A stretch of DNA of 64,000 nucleotides from Macquaria australasica (Eukaryota > Chordata > Actinopteri > Centrarchiformes > Percichthyidae): contig SEMN01000020.1 in assembly GCA_005408345.1 (NCBI GenBank), forward strand, positions 1,493,501 through 1,557,500, read 5' to 3'. How positions within the stretch are numbered: position 1 is the first letter of the stretch; every line of letters starts with the position of its first letter. The notes below the pieces were generated by a model. It worked only from the letters and a program-made list of their open reading frames with translations. It ran no database searches and had not been told where the DNA came from. Positions 50,501 to 62,700 of the stretch are shown in pieces. A program made the translations under genes and the position numbers.

Positions 50501-51347
50501 GAATCATTTATACATCAATATACCACAATTCATTCATCATCAATTTTTCTCATCCTTGGTGCACCCAGCACCAAAAACAATTGGTCAATTTTTGGGACAA
50601 AAAAAGTTTAACCTAGAACACCTCCCATAAAACCACTGTTCCAACCTCCAAATCTATTTTACAGATACAAGATTTGAATAGCAACAGAGTCAGACAAATA
50701 TATATTTCAGAGGTGTATTAAGTCTGAGAGTTTATTTAAATGAAAATTATTGCAGACACCAAAATACATTTGAAAGTTTCCGACTTCTGCACCACCCAGT
50801 GGTAATATCAGAAAATACACAGCACAATCTGTGCAACATTTAGTCTTTTTTCTGATGCATGATTTTTGCTATTGTGTCTCAGTGCCGCAGTGCATTTCTC
50901 TTTGTCCAGGTGTGGTTCCAGAACCGGAGGGCTAAGTGGAGACGTCAAGAAAAGATGGACACTAGCACCATGAAACTCCATGATTCTCCCATGCTGTCCT
51001 TCAATCGTCCCCCGATGCCTCCTACTGTGGGACCAGTAGCCAACCCGATGCCCCTAGATCCCTGGCTGACCTCGCCCATCTCCAGTGCCACGCCCATGCA
51101 TACCATCCCAGGGTTCATGGGTTCACCGCAGGGTCTGCAGCCTGCCTATCCAAGCCACGGCTTCCTCAACACCCCACCTGGCATGATTCAAGGTATGCAG
51201 CCAATGGGCCCTCCTCCCTACCAGTGCCCACCCAGTTTCAATGATAAATACCCAATGGAGGACGACAGGAGTTCCAGCATCGCAGCACTCAGGATGAAGG
51301 CCAAAGAGCACATTCAGTCAATGGATAAAACCTGGCAGCACATGTGA
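47514..51347 (+). CDS. rx1/rx2: retinal homeobox transcription factor, rx1/rx2 type, complete, 3 exons
   Basis: Paired-class homeodomain activator of eye-field, retinal progenitor and photoreceptor genes. Exons: 47514-47796, 50118-50374 and 50910-51347, in phase, 325 residues. The ATG at 47514 gives MHLSMDTLGIVDD, the usual rx1/rx2 start; an in-frame GTG upstream is not used. The octapeptide HSIDVILG is at 34-41. The homeodomain (about 135-194) starts after KKK, has Gln at position 50 and is split by the last intron before WFQNRRAKWRR, as is typical of the family. The OAR motif RSSSIAALRMKAKEHI is at about 300-315 and the end is KTWQHM. Length and the octapeptide separate it from mammalian RAX2, which is short; zebrafish rx3 is about 290 aa. 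Whether it is rx1 or rx2 needs a tree. Linkage to nmrk2 and atcay fits the human RAX2 neighbourhood. Confidence 0.9.
48403..48424. repeat. poly(T) tract in rx intron 1
   Basis: About 19 T in a row, in the first intron of the rx gene. Confidence 0.8.
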
Positions 51348-52159
51348 TCTGATGAGGCACTGTGGACGTATTTTTGGCCTGCTCTCATGAATGTTTACAA
51401 ACTGCTTTTCCACTGTTTGTTTCATGTACCAATGAAGTGGGTACATGACACCAAAAGAGTCAGATATTTTTTCACTGACAAATCTGAAGCAACTCTGAAA
51501 ATGAACTTCATGTGATTTTTAAAAAAAAAACCACTTTAAAAATGTAATTAATTTTGAATGAACCATTTTGTAGCCCCAAATCTCTGGGTCATTTATCTTG
51601 GTTTAGCTCAAAAGGTTTGGGAATAGATTTTTGTTTGAGAAAAAAATCTTCAACATGAATGTTTTAACACCTTTGTGTCAACATTAATTTAGTATGTTTC
51701 TGATAAAATTCAGACAGTGCTGACAAACTGTAACATAGTATATGAGAGGCTAGGCAGAGCCACGTGGTCAGTAGTAGCAATGTTTTTGTATTTGGACTTA
51801 TTACTTGATGAGAAACTTCAACAAATTTATATAAGTTTGCTGTCTTAACTGAGGGGTTTCCTTCTGATTTTCCTGTTCCCTTAAAGTGATAATATCTTCA
51901 CAAGGATAAACACTGCTGTGCATTTGCTGGTATTTAGAACCTCAGAACTAGACAGTTTTAGTATAAATTTGGTTTGTTCAGAGGTTTTTCTCCCTGTATA
52001 TCTGTTTGGTTGGCTTTCTATTGTCTATTATGTTTGGACAGCAACTGAACAGTTGCTTTGAAAGAGGGCACAAATGTGTATTTTAAAACCACTTCTACTT
52101 AAATTTAAGTTTGATTAGGTTTTAAGGCGATATGTGTGTTTTTTTAATTTAAATCATTA

Positions 52160-52375
52160 CACTGGCCTTTTGGAGAGAATTGAGCCCTGATGGTGGAGGT
52201 TATCGGAAGTCACAAAGCATAATCTGGCTCGGAGGCTAATTTAAACAGACAAGCATACCTCTTAATACCTAATTACTGCTTTTAAAGCGATTAACCCCGG
52301 ATTCTCAGCCATAGACAGAATGTCCTCAGATGCCCCCGAAAAACCCTTTTCAAGACCTGATTAACTTTGCCCCTC
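52160..52375. promoter_or_regulatory. candidate enhancer 0.8 kb downstream of the rx stop codon
   Basis: Dense in homeodomain and OTX-like cores: CATAATCTGG, GGCTAATTTAAAC, CCTAATTACTGC, GCGATTAACCCC, CGGATTCTC and CTGATTAAC within about 200 bases of unusually unique sequence. It may lie in the 3' UTR or just beyond it. Role inferred from motif density and gene context. Confidence 0.3.
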
Positions 52376-53189
52376 CCCTCAAACTTCACCATTTATACTA
52401 TTTCTAATTTACAGATACAGCACAACATATCAATGTTGTTTGTTCATCATCTTCATCCTTATTGGTAAAGGATGCTCCTCACTGCATTGTTGACAAAATA
52501 TTTACTTAAGTCAAGTGGATTTACAGTGAGAAAGCTAATGGGTGCTGGCAACCTCTCTTACCTGCTGGAAGTAGCACAGTCTGGTTTAACTGTTGGACCA
52601 CAACTAGAAGGAAATTACGTTACACTGATGTTTGTCAGAGACATAAGGTCATGGTATTATTGCTTGTGTGTTTAATACTGTAAGTGTGTGTGCATTAAAA
52701 TGATGCACAAGGTTGCTGTGCATGCAGAGTACATTTTCCTAATAATAATTTTCTTTCTGGCTCTTGAAAGAAAACATCTAATTTAATGGAATCAAGGGAA
52801 CAGGAACTTGCAAAGTATTTTACCCATGCTTTCCACTATCTCTAAAATATTGTGTCATTAAGTTAGTGTTATCAATACCTACCTAAAGGTGATACTGAGT
52901 ACTGTGGCAATGCTTTGAGGAAATTTATCTGGAAATCATGGCCTTTAGAACTGACAGCATCCACACTGTCAGTTTTATAGGTTTTGTTGTTTTATTTTGT
53001 TATAATTGTGGACTAAAAAGCCAAAGACATAAAAAAGAACATTTCTTATTACTAGAACACATTTATAAACGTGTGAGGATGTTTATTATTTTTAAATATT
53101 TTTTTCATCAGTTTTCAATATTATATACAAATTTCTAGTCATTTCATGTTTTTAGAATGTGACCTTTATTTTCCATGTGCAAAACACAG

Positions 53190-53195
53190 AATAAA
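53190..53195 (+). promoter_or_regulatory. possible poly(A) signal AATAAA for the rx gene
   Basis: The first clean AATAAA that I noticed on the plus strand after the rx stop codon, about 1.84 kb away. This would imply a long 3' UTR; nearer variant signals such as ATTAAA also exist. Confidence 0.2.
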
Positions 53196-53319
53196 ATTAC
53201 AATAGCACCACTGTAGAAGCACTTTGATTGTGGATCTTGTTTTTCTTTCTACACATGCATTAGTGAGCCACCAACATGACTTAGTGACTTTAATGACCGC
53301 TAGTGTACAATAGGCCATG

Positions 53320-53550
53320 AAAGCTGTGACAGAGCGAGCTGGCATGATGAGGCCTGTTGTGTTTGTCCAGGGCTGTGGAGCTTTGCCAGGCTGTTAGACA
53401 GATGAAGCTCCACTTCATCAAGCCCAACCAGGGGTGTCAGGAGGCCCCGCCTGCTAGGCTGCAGAGGCCACAAGGGCTCAAGCTCTAATTGCCCTCCATT
53501 AGCCTGTGTGGCTTAGCTGCTCCAATTTATTTTTGGATGGCAGTTTCTAC
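53320..53550. promoter_or_regulatory. candidate conserved non-coding element downstream of rx
   Basis: A GC-richer stretch in AT-rich DNA containing CTCTAATTGCCCTCCATTAGCC, i.e. two homeodomain cores 10 bases apart, followed by CCAATTTATTTTTGG. No open frame with splice sites. Inferred only. Confidence 0.25.
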
Positions 53551-54419
53551 AGAGATCTATTTTGCATATGAGTACTTTGCAACAATGTATTAGTAGGCAG
53601 ACAACCTAAACTCAATACCCACCATTTCTGTGACACAGTCATCTTCTTTTTTCTTTGTTGACATCAATCAGATACTTCTGTCAGATGCTTCACAGCTTTT
53701 ATCTATAGTAAAATAGATGTGGAGGTTGGGGTAGGTACTAAAACAGTGGCTTTATGAGAGGTGTTCAAGCTTCAGTATATTACAAAGGAACAATGGAGTG
53801 CAAAGATTCTCTAAGGGTGAAAATAAAAAACTCTTCTGTGTACAGGGATGCGGTTATTATATTTGATTTGATAACATTGCCCCAGAGCAGCACTTGAGCT
53901 ACCAGAGGGGCAGGTAGGACAATAAGAGAAACTGTTGAAGTTTTTGCATGTACTGTTGTTAAGTCTTAGTGAGGTAGATGTCTCAGTTTGCATTGTCAGT
54001 GCTGAAGAAGTGAGACTTCAAGTATCAAAGCCAACTACTTGCCTAGGCAGCATTGCATCAGAAATAGACTGATGATGAGTTGGGTTAAAACCTGGACCTG
54101 TGATCTTTTAGAACACACCATTTAAAATAGGACAAAATAAATATTTCCCTAGTTTTTGATTGACTGCTACTGCTCAAACCCTTAAGGACGTATGATCTCT
54201 TTTAGACTTGTTGGTAAGATTAATACTAGTCTTTGAGCCTTGAACATTTTGTCTTTATATGCCTCAGCAGTTTGGCATAATAAATCAGTGGAAAGGATGC
54301 CAATGATAAGTGTTAGACTATGCTATACTTAGTGATAACCCTCTCTCACCACACCTTTGTCAGAAAGACTTAATGTAGCATCACCCAGAATTTGCTAGAC
54401 GCACTCAGAACTAGTAATT

Positions 54420-54700
54420 AATTACACACATTATTATGTTATTTTGCTTGGCCAAGCGTGACCTTCGCTGGGGCCCAGGCTCTAGTTAACAGGCTGACTA
54501 GCAGGACATGGTCCACTGTGGAAATAATAAGGGAAAGGAGCGGAATTAATTGGGTTTGATTAAGAACACTTTTCAAAGGGACACCATTTTCCCCTCTTGA
54601 CATAATTGGGGATCACTCAGAGGGTGGGGGGGATTTGATGGCTGGCGCCAGTTGCTCGTCTTCACCCCAGTGTTCACTTTGAAAAAAAGGACATGTCACT
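54420..54700. promoter_or_regulatory. candidate conserved non-coding element 3 kb downstream of rx
   Basis: Contains TTAATTACACACATTATTATG, CGGAATTAATTGGGTTTGAT and CATAATTGGGGATCACTCAG, with several TAAT/ATTA palindromes spread over 250 bases and few simple repeats. Motif-based inference; conservation not tested. Confidence 0.25.
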
Positions 54701-55584
54701 CAAACATCACTCCCTCCCTTGCCTTGGCACACATGTTAATGGCTTACTTTTTGCATTCATTGCATTGACTAACATTCACTCCCTGTAACTCATCTTAACC
54801 TTAACTGACTAATAAATGCCTAACTAACACTGACCTTAGGAAGCCATTTTACTGAGTGCTGAATGCAACTAAAGGGAAACCAGACTGGCAACACAAGGTG
54901 TGTCTTCAATATAGACAACTGACTTGAGTGTCTTCCTCTTTGCCATCTTAAAAGGGGGTTTTCAAAAATGTAAAAGGGGGTTGTAAAAGGGGTTTTTCAA
55001 AAATACACGTTCTAAACCATAATGATGTCAGTGTTATGTCAAAATAACCTCTTATCTGTTTTAATGGTTTTATCTATCTGCCACCATAGATGTCAATACC
55101 CCAAGCTATGAGTTTTTGGAAGTCACATATTTTCTCTACCTTTTCTGCTTCTAAAAGATGTAAGCAGTGAACACTGTTTCTCTGTGTAGCTATTTTAAGT
55201 CCTAATGTATGTCACTCAAATAAGACTTTTAAGTAGTAAGTAGTAGTAGTAAGTAACCTCTCATTGCTGTTACGTTATTGTTTTTCAGAACTTTACAATA
55301 AATGAGACTGTGAGTGCCTGTGATCTGTTATATATGCAATTATAGGTCTTTTTTTCCCTCCGCTTTACTATAAAATATTGTGGTCATACTAAAAATCTTT
55401 TCCATATCACACCCCCAGAAAAAATGGAAGTTCCTGAATTAAGGAGAACACCGCCTGCGGTCAGCTTGAGTTCAGTTGATTACAATGGATTCCAATAGTG
55501 ACAAGTATCAAAATTACCATTTGTATGTTCATTATGGTCTAAACAGTATGTTTGTACTAAATTGTTGCCTAGATGGCTGAATAT

Positions 55585-55665
55585 ACTCCATCCATCCAGC
55601 CATCCATTTTCTATACCGCTTATCCTCTTAGAGGGTCGCGGGGGGCTGGAGCCTGGCTGAATATA
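55585..55665. repeat. short repeat with CATCCATCCATTTTCTATACCGCTTATCC motif, copy 1
   Basis: The sequence around CCATTTTCTATACCGCTTAT, followed by CCTCTTAGAGGGTCGCGGGG, is a very common teleost SINE/LINE-tail sequence. An inverted copy lies at 59893-59972, inside a dynein intron. Confidence 0.7.
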
Positions 55666-55881
55666 CTGTTAATTTTAATTCACAACAAGCAAGTGATGCA
55701 TTGGTTTGTGCACATTAGAACACCTGCCTCATGTCAGAAGCACAATTTTACAGGGAGTGACTAATAAGAACTTGATTATACCTGCACAGTAATTAGTTCT
55801 GAATCAGAATTTTGTGCTACACAGTTCCCAGATAACTACTCACTAATACTCTTCTCTTGGCCTCTCTCAAACAGGAGTTAC

Positions 55882-56037
55882 CTGTATGCCAGTGCTGGTG
55901 TGAGTGTGGGCCCGAGTGGTCTGGTGGTTGGCTTCGCGGGATGGCAACAGAAACATGTTGGTGGTCAACTTGACTGCTCTGTCATCAGTGGATGCCATCT
56001 GTCCATATTGTTTGAAGCCATCCAGCTGCGTCAGGTC
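55882..56037 (-). CDS. orphan internal coding exon, gene unknown
   Basis: The minus strand has an acceptor ATATTCACAG before 56037 and a donor CAG|GTAACT after 55882, enclosing exactly 156 bases (52 codons) with no stop in the frame that starts DLTQLDGFKQYGQMASTDD and ends THTSTGIQ. The codons look protein-like, polar and Thr/His-rich toward the end. It lies 0.7 kb beyond the stop codon of the dynein gene, same strand. No partner exon was found between it and the dynein, nor toward lower coordinates. It could be an exon of a minus-strand gene nested around this area, or the remnant of one. I do not recognise the family. Confidence 0.4.
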
Positions 56038-56683
56038 CTGTGAATATAGCACAGGTATGGGTTATTAATTGGTGGCTGTGGGGTGATGTATGGATAGTCC
56101 GTCTGATTACTGTTATCTTAACCTGTACAGTGGTCCAGGGTCCCTCCCCATGTGAATGTAGTGCTGTCCTATGAGCATTAATCCCTCTGCCCATTCCCCT
56201 CTTTGAGTCTTGTTGGTGGTTTTGCTATGCAGGTGGATTGATGTTTAGTACGACATTCTCAAACACTAGCATCATTTACCTGTAATGCTGCTTTCATGAT
56301 TGGTGAGTGCTCACTGTTCAGTTATGCCTGTCAGAATTCCAATACAACTCAATTTCCACCAGAATAACATTGTCAAGATTTTTAAGTCAGATGGAAATGA
56401 ACTACAATTAATCAGGTTGTAATATTAATGGAATTTACCATTAGTATTAATTGCAACATGTGAGAGGTCACTCACACTACTTGGCCAATATACTGATTAG
56501 AGGCACTTTAAATGCATAAAAGGGCAAAAGAAAACCTCATTACTATATACCATTGGAATGATTTGACTTGTAGACCATCCATTCTAAATGGTATAGCATG
56601 CGTTTTTGTGTAATACACTACAATATAACTAGTAACTACCTTAAGTATTCCTCTTGACAGACATTTGGCATTAAAAAGAAATA

Positions 56684-56689
56684 TTTATT
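56684..56689 (-). promoter_or_regulatory. candidate poly(A) signal of the dynein gene
   Basis: AATAAA on the minus strand (TTTATT on plus), about 47 bases beyond the dynein stop codon. A short 3' UTR is usual for axonemal dyneins. Confidence 0.45.
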
Positions 56690-56735
56690 TTCCCTTTAAG
56701 CAATATTACACATAATTAAGACATTAAGCTATCTT

Positions 56736-59700
56736 TTATGTGATGTCGCAGAGCAGGGCAACCCCACGCAAGATCCAGTGGTCTGGTGAGTGGTTGGTAG
56801 GCAACACCACTGCTGTGATGTAATTCAGGTCTGTGCGCCTTGGTTTCTTGTAGATGGGGCAGACATAAAGCTTAGGATCCATGGGGGCAGTGGAGTTGAC
56901 GGCAAACATGTGGATGACAGGCAAGGGTGTGAAAAGCACTTTAGGTGAGGACTCGATGAGATAGGTGTTCTTCTTGTCCCAGCCGGCGCCATCCAGGTAC
57001 AGACCATAAACATAAACTCCCTCCTATTGACGAAAGGCAGTCAGTGACAGAATAATGCATGTTCCCTAAAAGAATAAACACCAATTGTTCACTTGTCTCA
57101 CAATCAACATGAGCAGACAATTCTGTCATACAATGTCCGACCAGGTTTATATCAGTGTAAGCTGAATTTAAGATAGATCATTACTATTAGTTGGTGTATT
57201 GCTAGTATTTCCATGTTTTTTGACTCACTGTGGGCGAGGCTGTGATCTCTTCCTTTGCCTGCTTCAGTATTTTGTTGTGCAGGGTGACTGTGTCCAGAGC
57301 CCAGCCTTTGTTTGCCCTTGTTACTTCTTGTCTCATAGCTGTTAGGAATCCTGCAAACATCCCCCAGGAAACACATTATGTGTGATATCAATTCAATCCC
57401 AGCTGATGATGACATTTGCTGAAGGTCTTCACTTTAGCACATCTTTCCACCGACAAACTCAACATGTCTCAATCAATCAGGATTATTCTGTTGGGATTAA
57501 TTTATTTTCCTTTAAGCTCAAAACTATAAACACTACAGTGACTTAAGCATGAATACAACCAGCCTAGTGTTAATTCTATTTATTGGTGTAAAACAAGTTT
57601 AATAATGCCGTACTCTACTCAAAAACCTGTTACTCACCCTGTGGGTTGAAGAAGCCCGTCATCCAAAAGGTTTTGGGTCTCCCCTCAAACACCCAGCTGT
57701 GGAACTGTTTGTTTCTCTCCAGAAGCTCTGTGAACCAAAAGCCCAGTGTGGATGACTCCCAGGAGATTTTCCTCCACAGGTTTGGCACACGGGCATCAAA
57801 AATATTGTCCAGGGCATCACGGAGGTTCTAGGAGTCAAGTACAGATCAGTAGTTTCACAGCACTTTAAACCCTCACGAAAATGTTATTTTGCAAGATAGT
57901 TAAATCATGATATATTCAGGAATAAAAATTATTTTTGCACTTAACATTGAAAATAAAACATTTCAGTATTGCATTATGCAAATATTCAGTCAATATTCAT
58001 TGTGGAACATTTTTTTAGAATTGAATTATAAACATGTACTGAAGCTAGTATTTTAAGAAACAAACAGTAAAGTCCTGATGTTTTAGAGAGATTAATGGGA
58101 TGAATCAGTAATCTGACCTCGCTCATTATGATAGTACCATCAATGGCCAGCTTCAGGTCAGTCAGACTAGTGCGCACCACACCGATGATCCTTTGCATTC
58201 GATCCACCTCCTGACGTAGGAAGATGTTCATTGGGTTCAGAGCTCCCATCTTCAACAGCCTGGCTTTGACCTTAACCCATGAAAGTTGCAGAGTTTAGAT
58301 TTTAGTTGGTACAAATATTGGTGACTAAAATCCTAATGATCAAATAAACTGACCTCATGTGGCACATAATTAGGGGGCAGTTTCTCCAACATGTCTGCCG
58401 CCATGTTGTAAACAATGGATTCCCGAGTCACTCCTGATCCCCCTCCACTTTCCTTGGGCTGGATATTTGTGATGGTGTCTAGCACTTCAGCAGATGTGTT
58501 CGTCTGATACCTAGTCAACATTGAACGTAAAGAATACTATGTTAGCAATAATATTACACATTATAATATCACACTATAAGAACAGTATATATATCATTAA
58601 TAGTTTAGATAGATGTTTCTTTACGTGATATCAGCATTAGGATGCAGCCCCAAAGCTTGGGGTGAATCAACAGCGGGCAGGCTCTGAATGTATTCCATGT
58701 ACTCCTCTACTGTCTTACACACTGGAATTTTGTAGCCCGTGTAGAAGCAAAATGATGGGTCAAACATCTTTTTACTGAACCACACCTGCAATGAAAAACA
58801 CCCAGTCTCATGTATTATAACAAATGAATACAATTATTGATCAAGGAGATGTAACACAAGTGAACACAGAAATGGGATTATTACGCGTGCAAAACACTTG
58901 AGTAGGCGTTTGTCATAGTCATCTGTAACCCTTCCTCCGTATTGCACCTCAGCTAGCATATATCGCACAGTTACCCATGACACATCCTGTGGGAAAAAAA
59001 CACAAAATGATAAGTGAGGGAAGATGATAAATTAATCTTTAAAGTTAGACTTCTGTTGCAGAATCCTCACCTTCCTGGGGCCACAATCATCCAAGTGTTT
59101 CTCAACAAATTCAACACTTGCAGTAAAATCAGAAGAGTTGAACTCATACGGTATGTTCCAACCCAATGGTCCAAATTTGCGTCGTTCCTGAAAAACGAAC
59201 CAATAAAACAAATGATTACATATAAAATCAAGCATTAATTAATACTAAAGAAAAACACTGTGTGATTATAAAGAATATTCTTACCTGTCTTGGAAAGAAA
59301 AAAACTCGTTTTCGTACAGAACATTTCGTATTACGTTGTTCAATAAAGGATTTACACTTAAGCACACTTTGCCATTTAAAAACATTGATGACTCAATCAT
59401 AATAGGCTAGGCTTACCTTACACATAACACCCTGAACTGCAGAATTACAGAGGAATGGCAATGTATACAGGAGTTAAAGCCATTAATTTATCTTTCCAAA
59501 TAATAAAATAAAAAACTAAGAATTATCAAAATTAGTGGGGCTATGTCAGGAGTCCTTCTATATTTTGCTCTGCTTCTAGTCTGAACTGTGCCAAGAGCTA
59601 TATATTTCTTCATTGGCTCCTCTAAATAAAGCTCTTCTACTTTATTCATCCCTTTGGAATGGGCAGTACCTGCACAACAGTGTGGAGAAAGGCCACACTG

Positions 59701-62700
59701 TACAGCAAAGGCTTCCACATGGGCAGGTTACTGACTTCCAACTGGTTCTGTGAAATTCCTGCAAATGTTCGTTTCAAGCCAGCACGCACTCCCTGGGGTG
59801 GATCGTTGGTAAACTTGATAGAGGACTAAAGGTAAACAGATGAGAAACAATTGCTCTAAGCTTGTAAATGTACTGTATATAAGTGCTCAGTGTCAGCTGG
59901 GATTGGCTCCAGCCCCCCGTGACCCTCTAAGAGGATAAGCGGTATAGAAAATGGATGAATGGATGGATGAAGAAATAAATTCATAACACCTCACATAAAA
60001 GCTTTGTAAAGTGTCACCTGTAGAAGTGTGATGGAGAATTGATTGTGTGGTTCCGTGGTGACCCACACCCTGAAAGTTTCATGCATGGTCTCTGCAGTTG
60101 AGATAGTTTCCAGCAACTCATCCATAAACTCCAGGCCCAGGTGGCAATTTTGCAGAAGAACCCAGCCTCCCTATACATTCAGATACAGAGGCCACAGATC
60201 AGATTAAATGGTCAGCCATCACTTTAAAAATACTCATTCATACAACATAATACTTGATTAACTTAGAATGCACACCTTTGTCATTGATGTCTTAACAAGC
60301 TTCCTTGCATGCACCTCTTGCCCTTGCCCCATGGATATAGCTCTGCATTCTATAAGAAACAACAATGTAGTAAGATCATGACATGCAACACATGTACGAT
60401 TCTTCAAGGTCAAGATGTGAAGCTTATGAAAGTTGTAAGGTTAATAGGGCAGTAAAACTCACCAAGTTCAAGTTTCTTAGCAAGTGCTTCAATTTGGTCG
60501 GTGGGATCTGAGCCCATAGAAAGGAAGCAAATCAGAGGGGTGCGAGGGTCACTCTCCTCCCATGTGCTGTGAAGGTTCAAGATGACTGGCTCAGCAAACC
60601 TCATGTCCATGGATTCTCCTACATACTTTCTGGCCTGAGACAAGGTACGGTCAGGGCACCAAGACCTGTGCAAGAAATAGCTTGTAAGATTATTGTATTA
60701 AATATAATATTGTGTATTTGATCACATAAGCAACATGATAGGCAGCAGGATCTAACCTTATTAGCAGAAGTTTATGGAAGACATCGAGTGAGTTGTATCC
60801 ATCTGGGATGACACCTTCCTCTGGGGCATCGAGATTGACCCATGCTTTCCAGGGTTTCCCATTTTGAGACACCTACAAAATATGTCAATAGTAACAACTT
60901 GTAAGGACACTTTTATGGGGGATCCAGATGTATGATCCATGGAACTTAAGCTCACCTGGGTTATAATGTTAGTGAACTGTGGTAATTTGCTGAGTTCCAC
61001 CAAATTTAACCATACCATATCCAGGATCCAACTGAATGGTTTTGAGGGGCAAGTCTTCAGGTCAAGAGCTGCGCCACCTATTTTTATATTCAAAGAAGTT
61101 ATCATGTTCTCAGATGCCAACAAAAAGGTGCATTAGATTTTACTGGCAGTGATGATTATCTTACCTTTAATAAGAGTCTGAAATTTGTTATGCTCTATAG
61201 TGTTATTCTGTAAGTCAATCTTGAGGGCCAGCAAGAGTGTGAAGATGAACTTGTGGTTTTCATACAGGCCTCTCAATGTATATCTGAACACTTCATAGGT
61301 CAGATGATCAATGATGTTTGCAATTCGCTTCTGAGTTTTAGAAGACTTCTCAGACCTGCAAAAGCATATTCATGATAGTAACACATAGTAAACAGAGGAG
61401 AGACAGAGACAGAATGTGCCACAAGGTGTCTTAATATGATAAAAGGACAAAGTAAAGATGAAGAATACTACAACACAAAGTGGCATTTCTGACACCAGGG
61501 CAATTATTTTCTACATCTATACACCTTGGACATTACAGCACCTACTGTATAGCCTGGCCACTTACCACTATTTTTTTAATTGCCATCTTTTTTTGTTTAA
61601 TTGTAGTTCTTTTTAGACAAAGGTGTTGGTTAATAGTAGTAGTAGTTAGTAGAGTAAGTCATGGTTGGGTTAGTTTCCTAAGTTTAACTCGGAGTTAATT
61701 TGTAACATAGTGTGAAATATAAGGTCCATAGTAGAAAGGCTGCTACAGCCCCACATTTCATCCTCAAAACAAACACTAAGATTGTTCAGACTTACTTCTT
61801 AAACCAGTTTTGGTGAAACCATACCTTGCCAATGACAGGTCAAAGATTTTGAGGAACTGGCCCAGAGAGGTCTGGTACATGACATTGACCATGCTCATCT
61901 CTGTGATGAGAAAGTAAAGGATGCTTCCTCGGGCGGCAACGGGACGATATTCTGCTTGAGCTATATTGATCTTCAACTCTGCGTCTGCTGCAACACTGAG
62001 CTTTGCACTAACTTCAGCGGCAGTTTGTTTAGTTGTACTCAGAATGCCGATCATGGAGTCATCATCAACCAAGGAACCTTTAATCACACAAAGAGAAACA
62101 CTTTTAGCTTTAGAAATATATAAATACATTACAGGTATGGCTTTGAAGAAACTGGCATTAACCTACACCAGTAAGTGTTGTACCTTTTGTGCTGCTGAGT
62201 TTGTACAGCAAGTTGTCTTCCAATTCCTGCATCTTTCTCTTATTGGCAGTTACATCCTCAATTAGCTTCAATCTTTCTGCCTCTAGTTCCTGTTTGATTG
62301 AAGATTTGAAACTTTATTACTTATTAGTGCAACTAAAATTCACATGCAGCCCAAGGTACAATCAATAATACATGCTCAATACTGTAATAACAAGGTAATA
62401 CTGTATAACGAGAGAACATTGGTTCAGCTAGCCTAACACAACTGACCCATTTGGAGGCTGGGTGCTGGGTCATGGACTAAAGTCGTTACAACTGTTTTCA
62501 CCATTTAATGTTGTATTAAATAGACACTTACATGTTTCTCTCTGAGGATGACGCGACCAAGTAGCTGGTTCTCCAGGCCCTTCATGTTTACAGTGAAATC
62601 AATGATGGATGTCTTGGCACTGACTTCTGGGGAGTATGCTGGATTAGGCAGTTTGGTGGTTATATAGAGCTGGAAGCCATCCATCACGTTTACCTCTTTG

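Noticed and set aside
55573..55764. Open frame beginning MAEYTPSIQPSIF
   Set aside because: It runs through the CATCCATCCATTTTCTATACC repeat, so the frame comes from repeat sequence.
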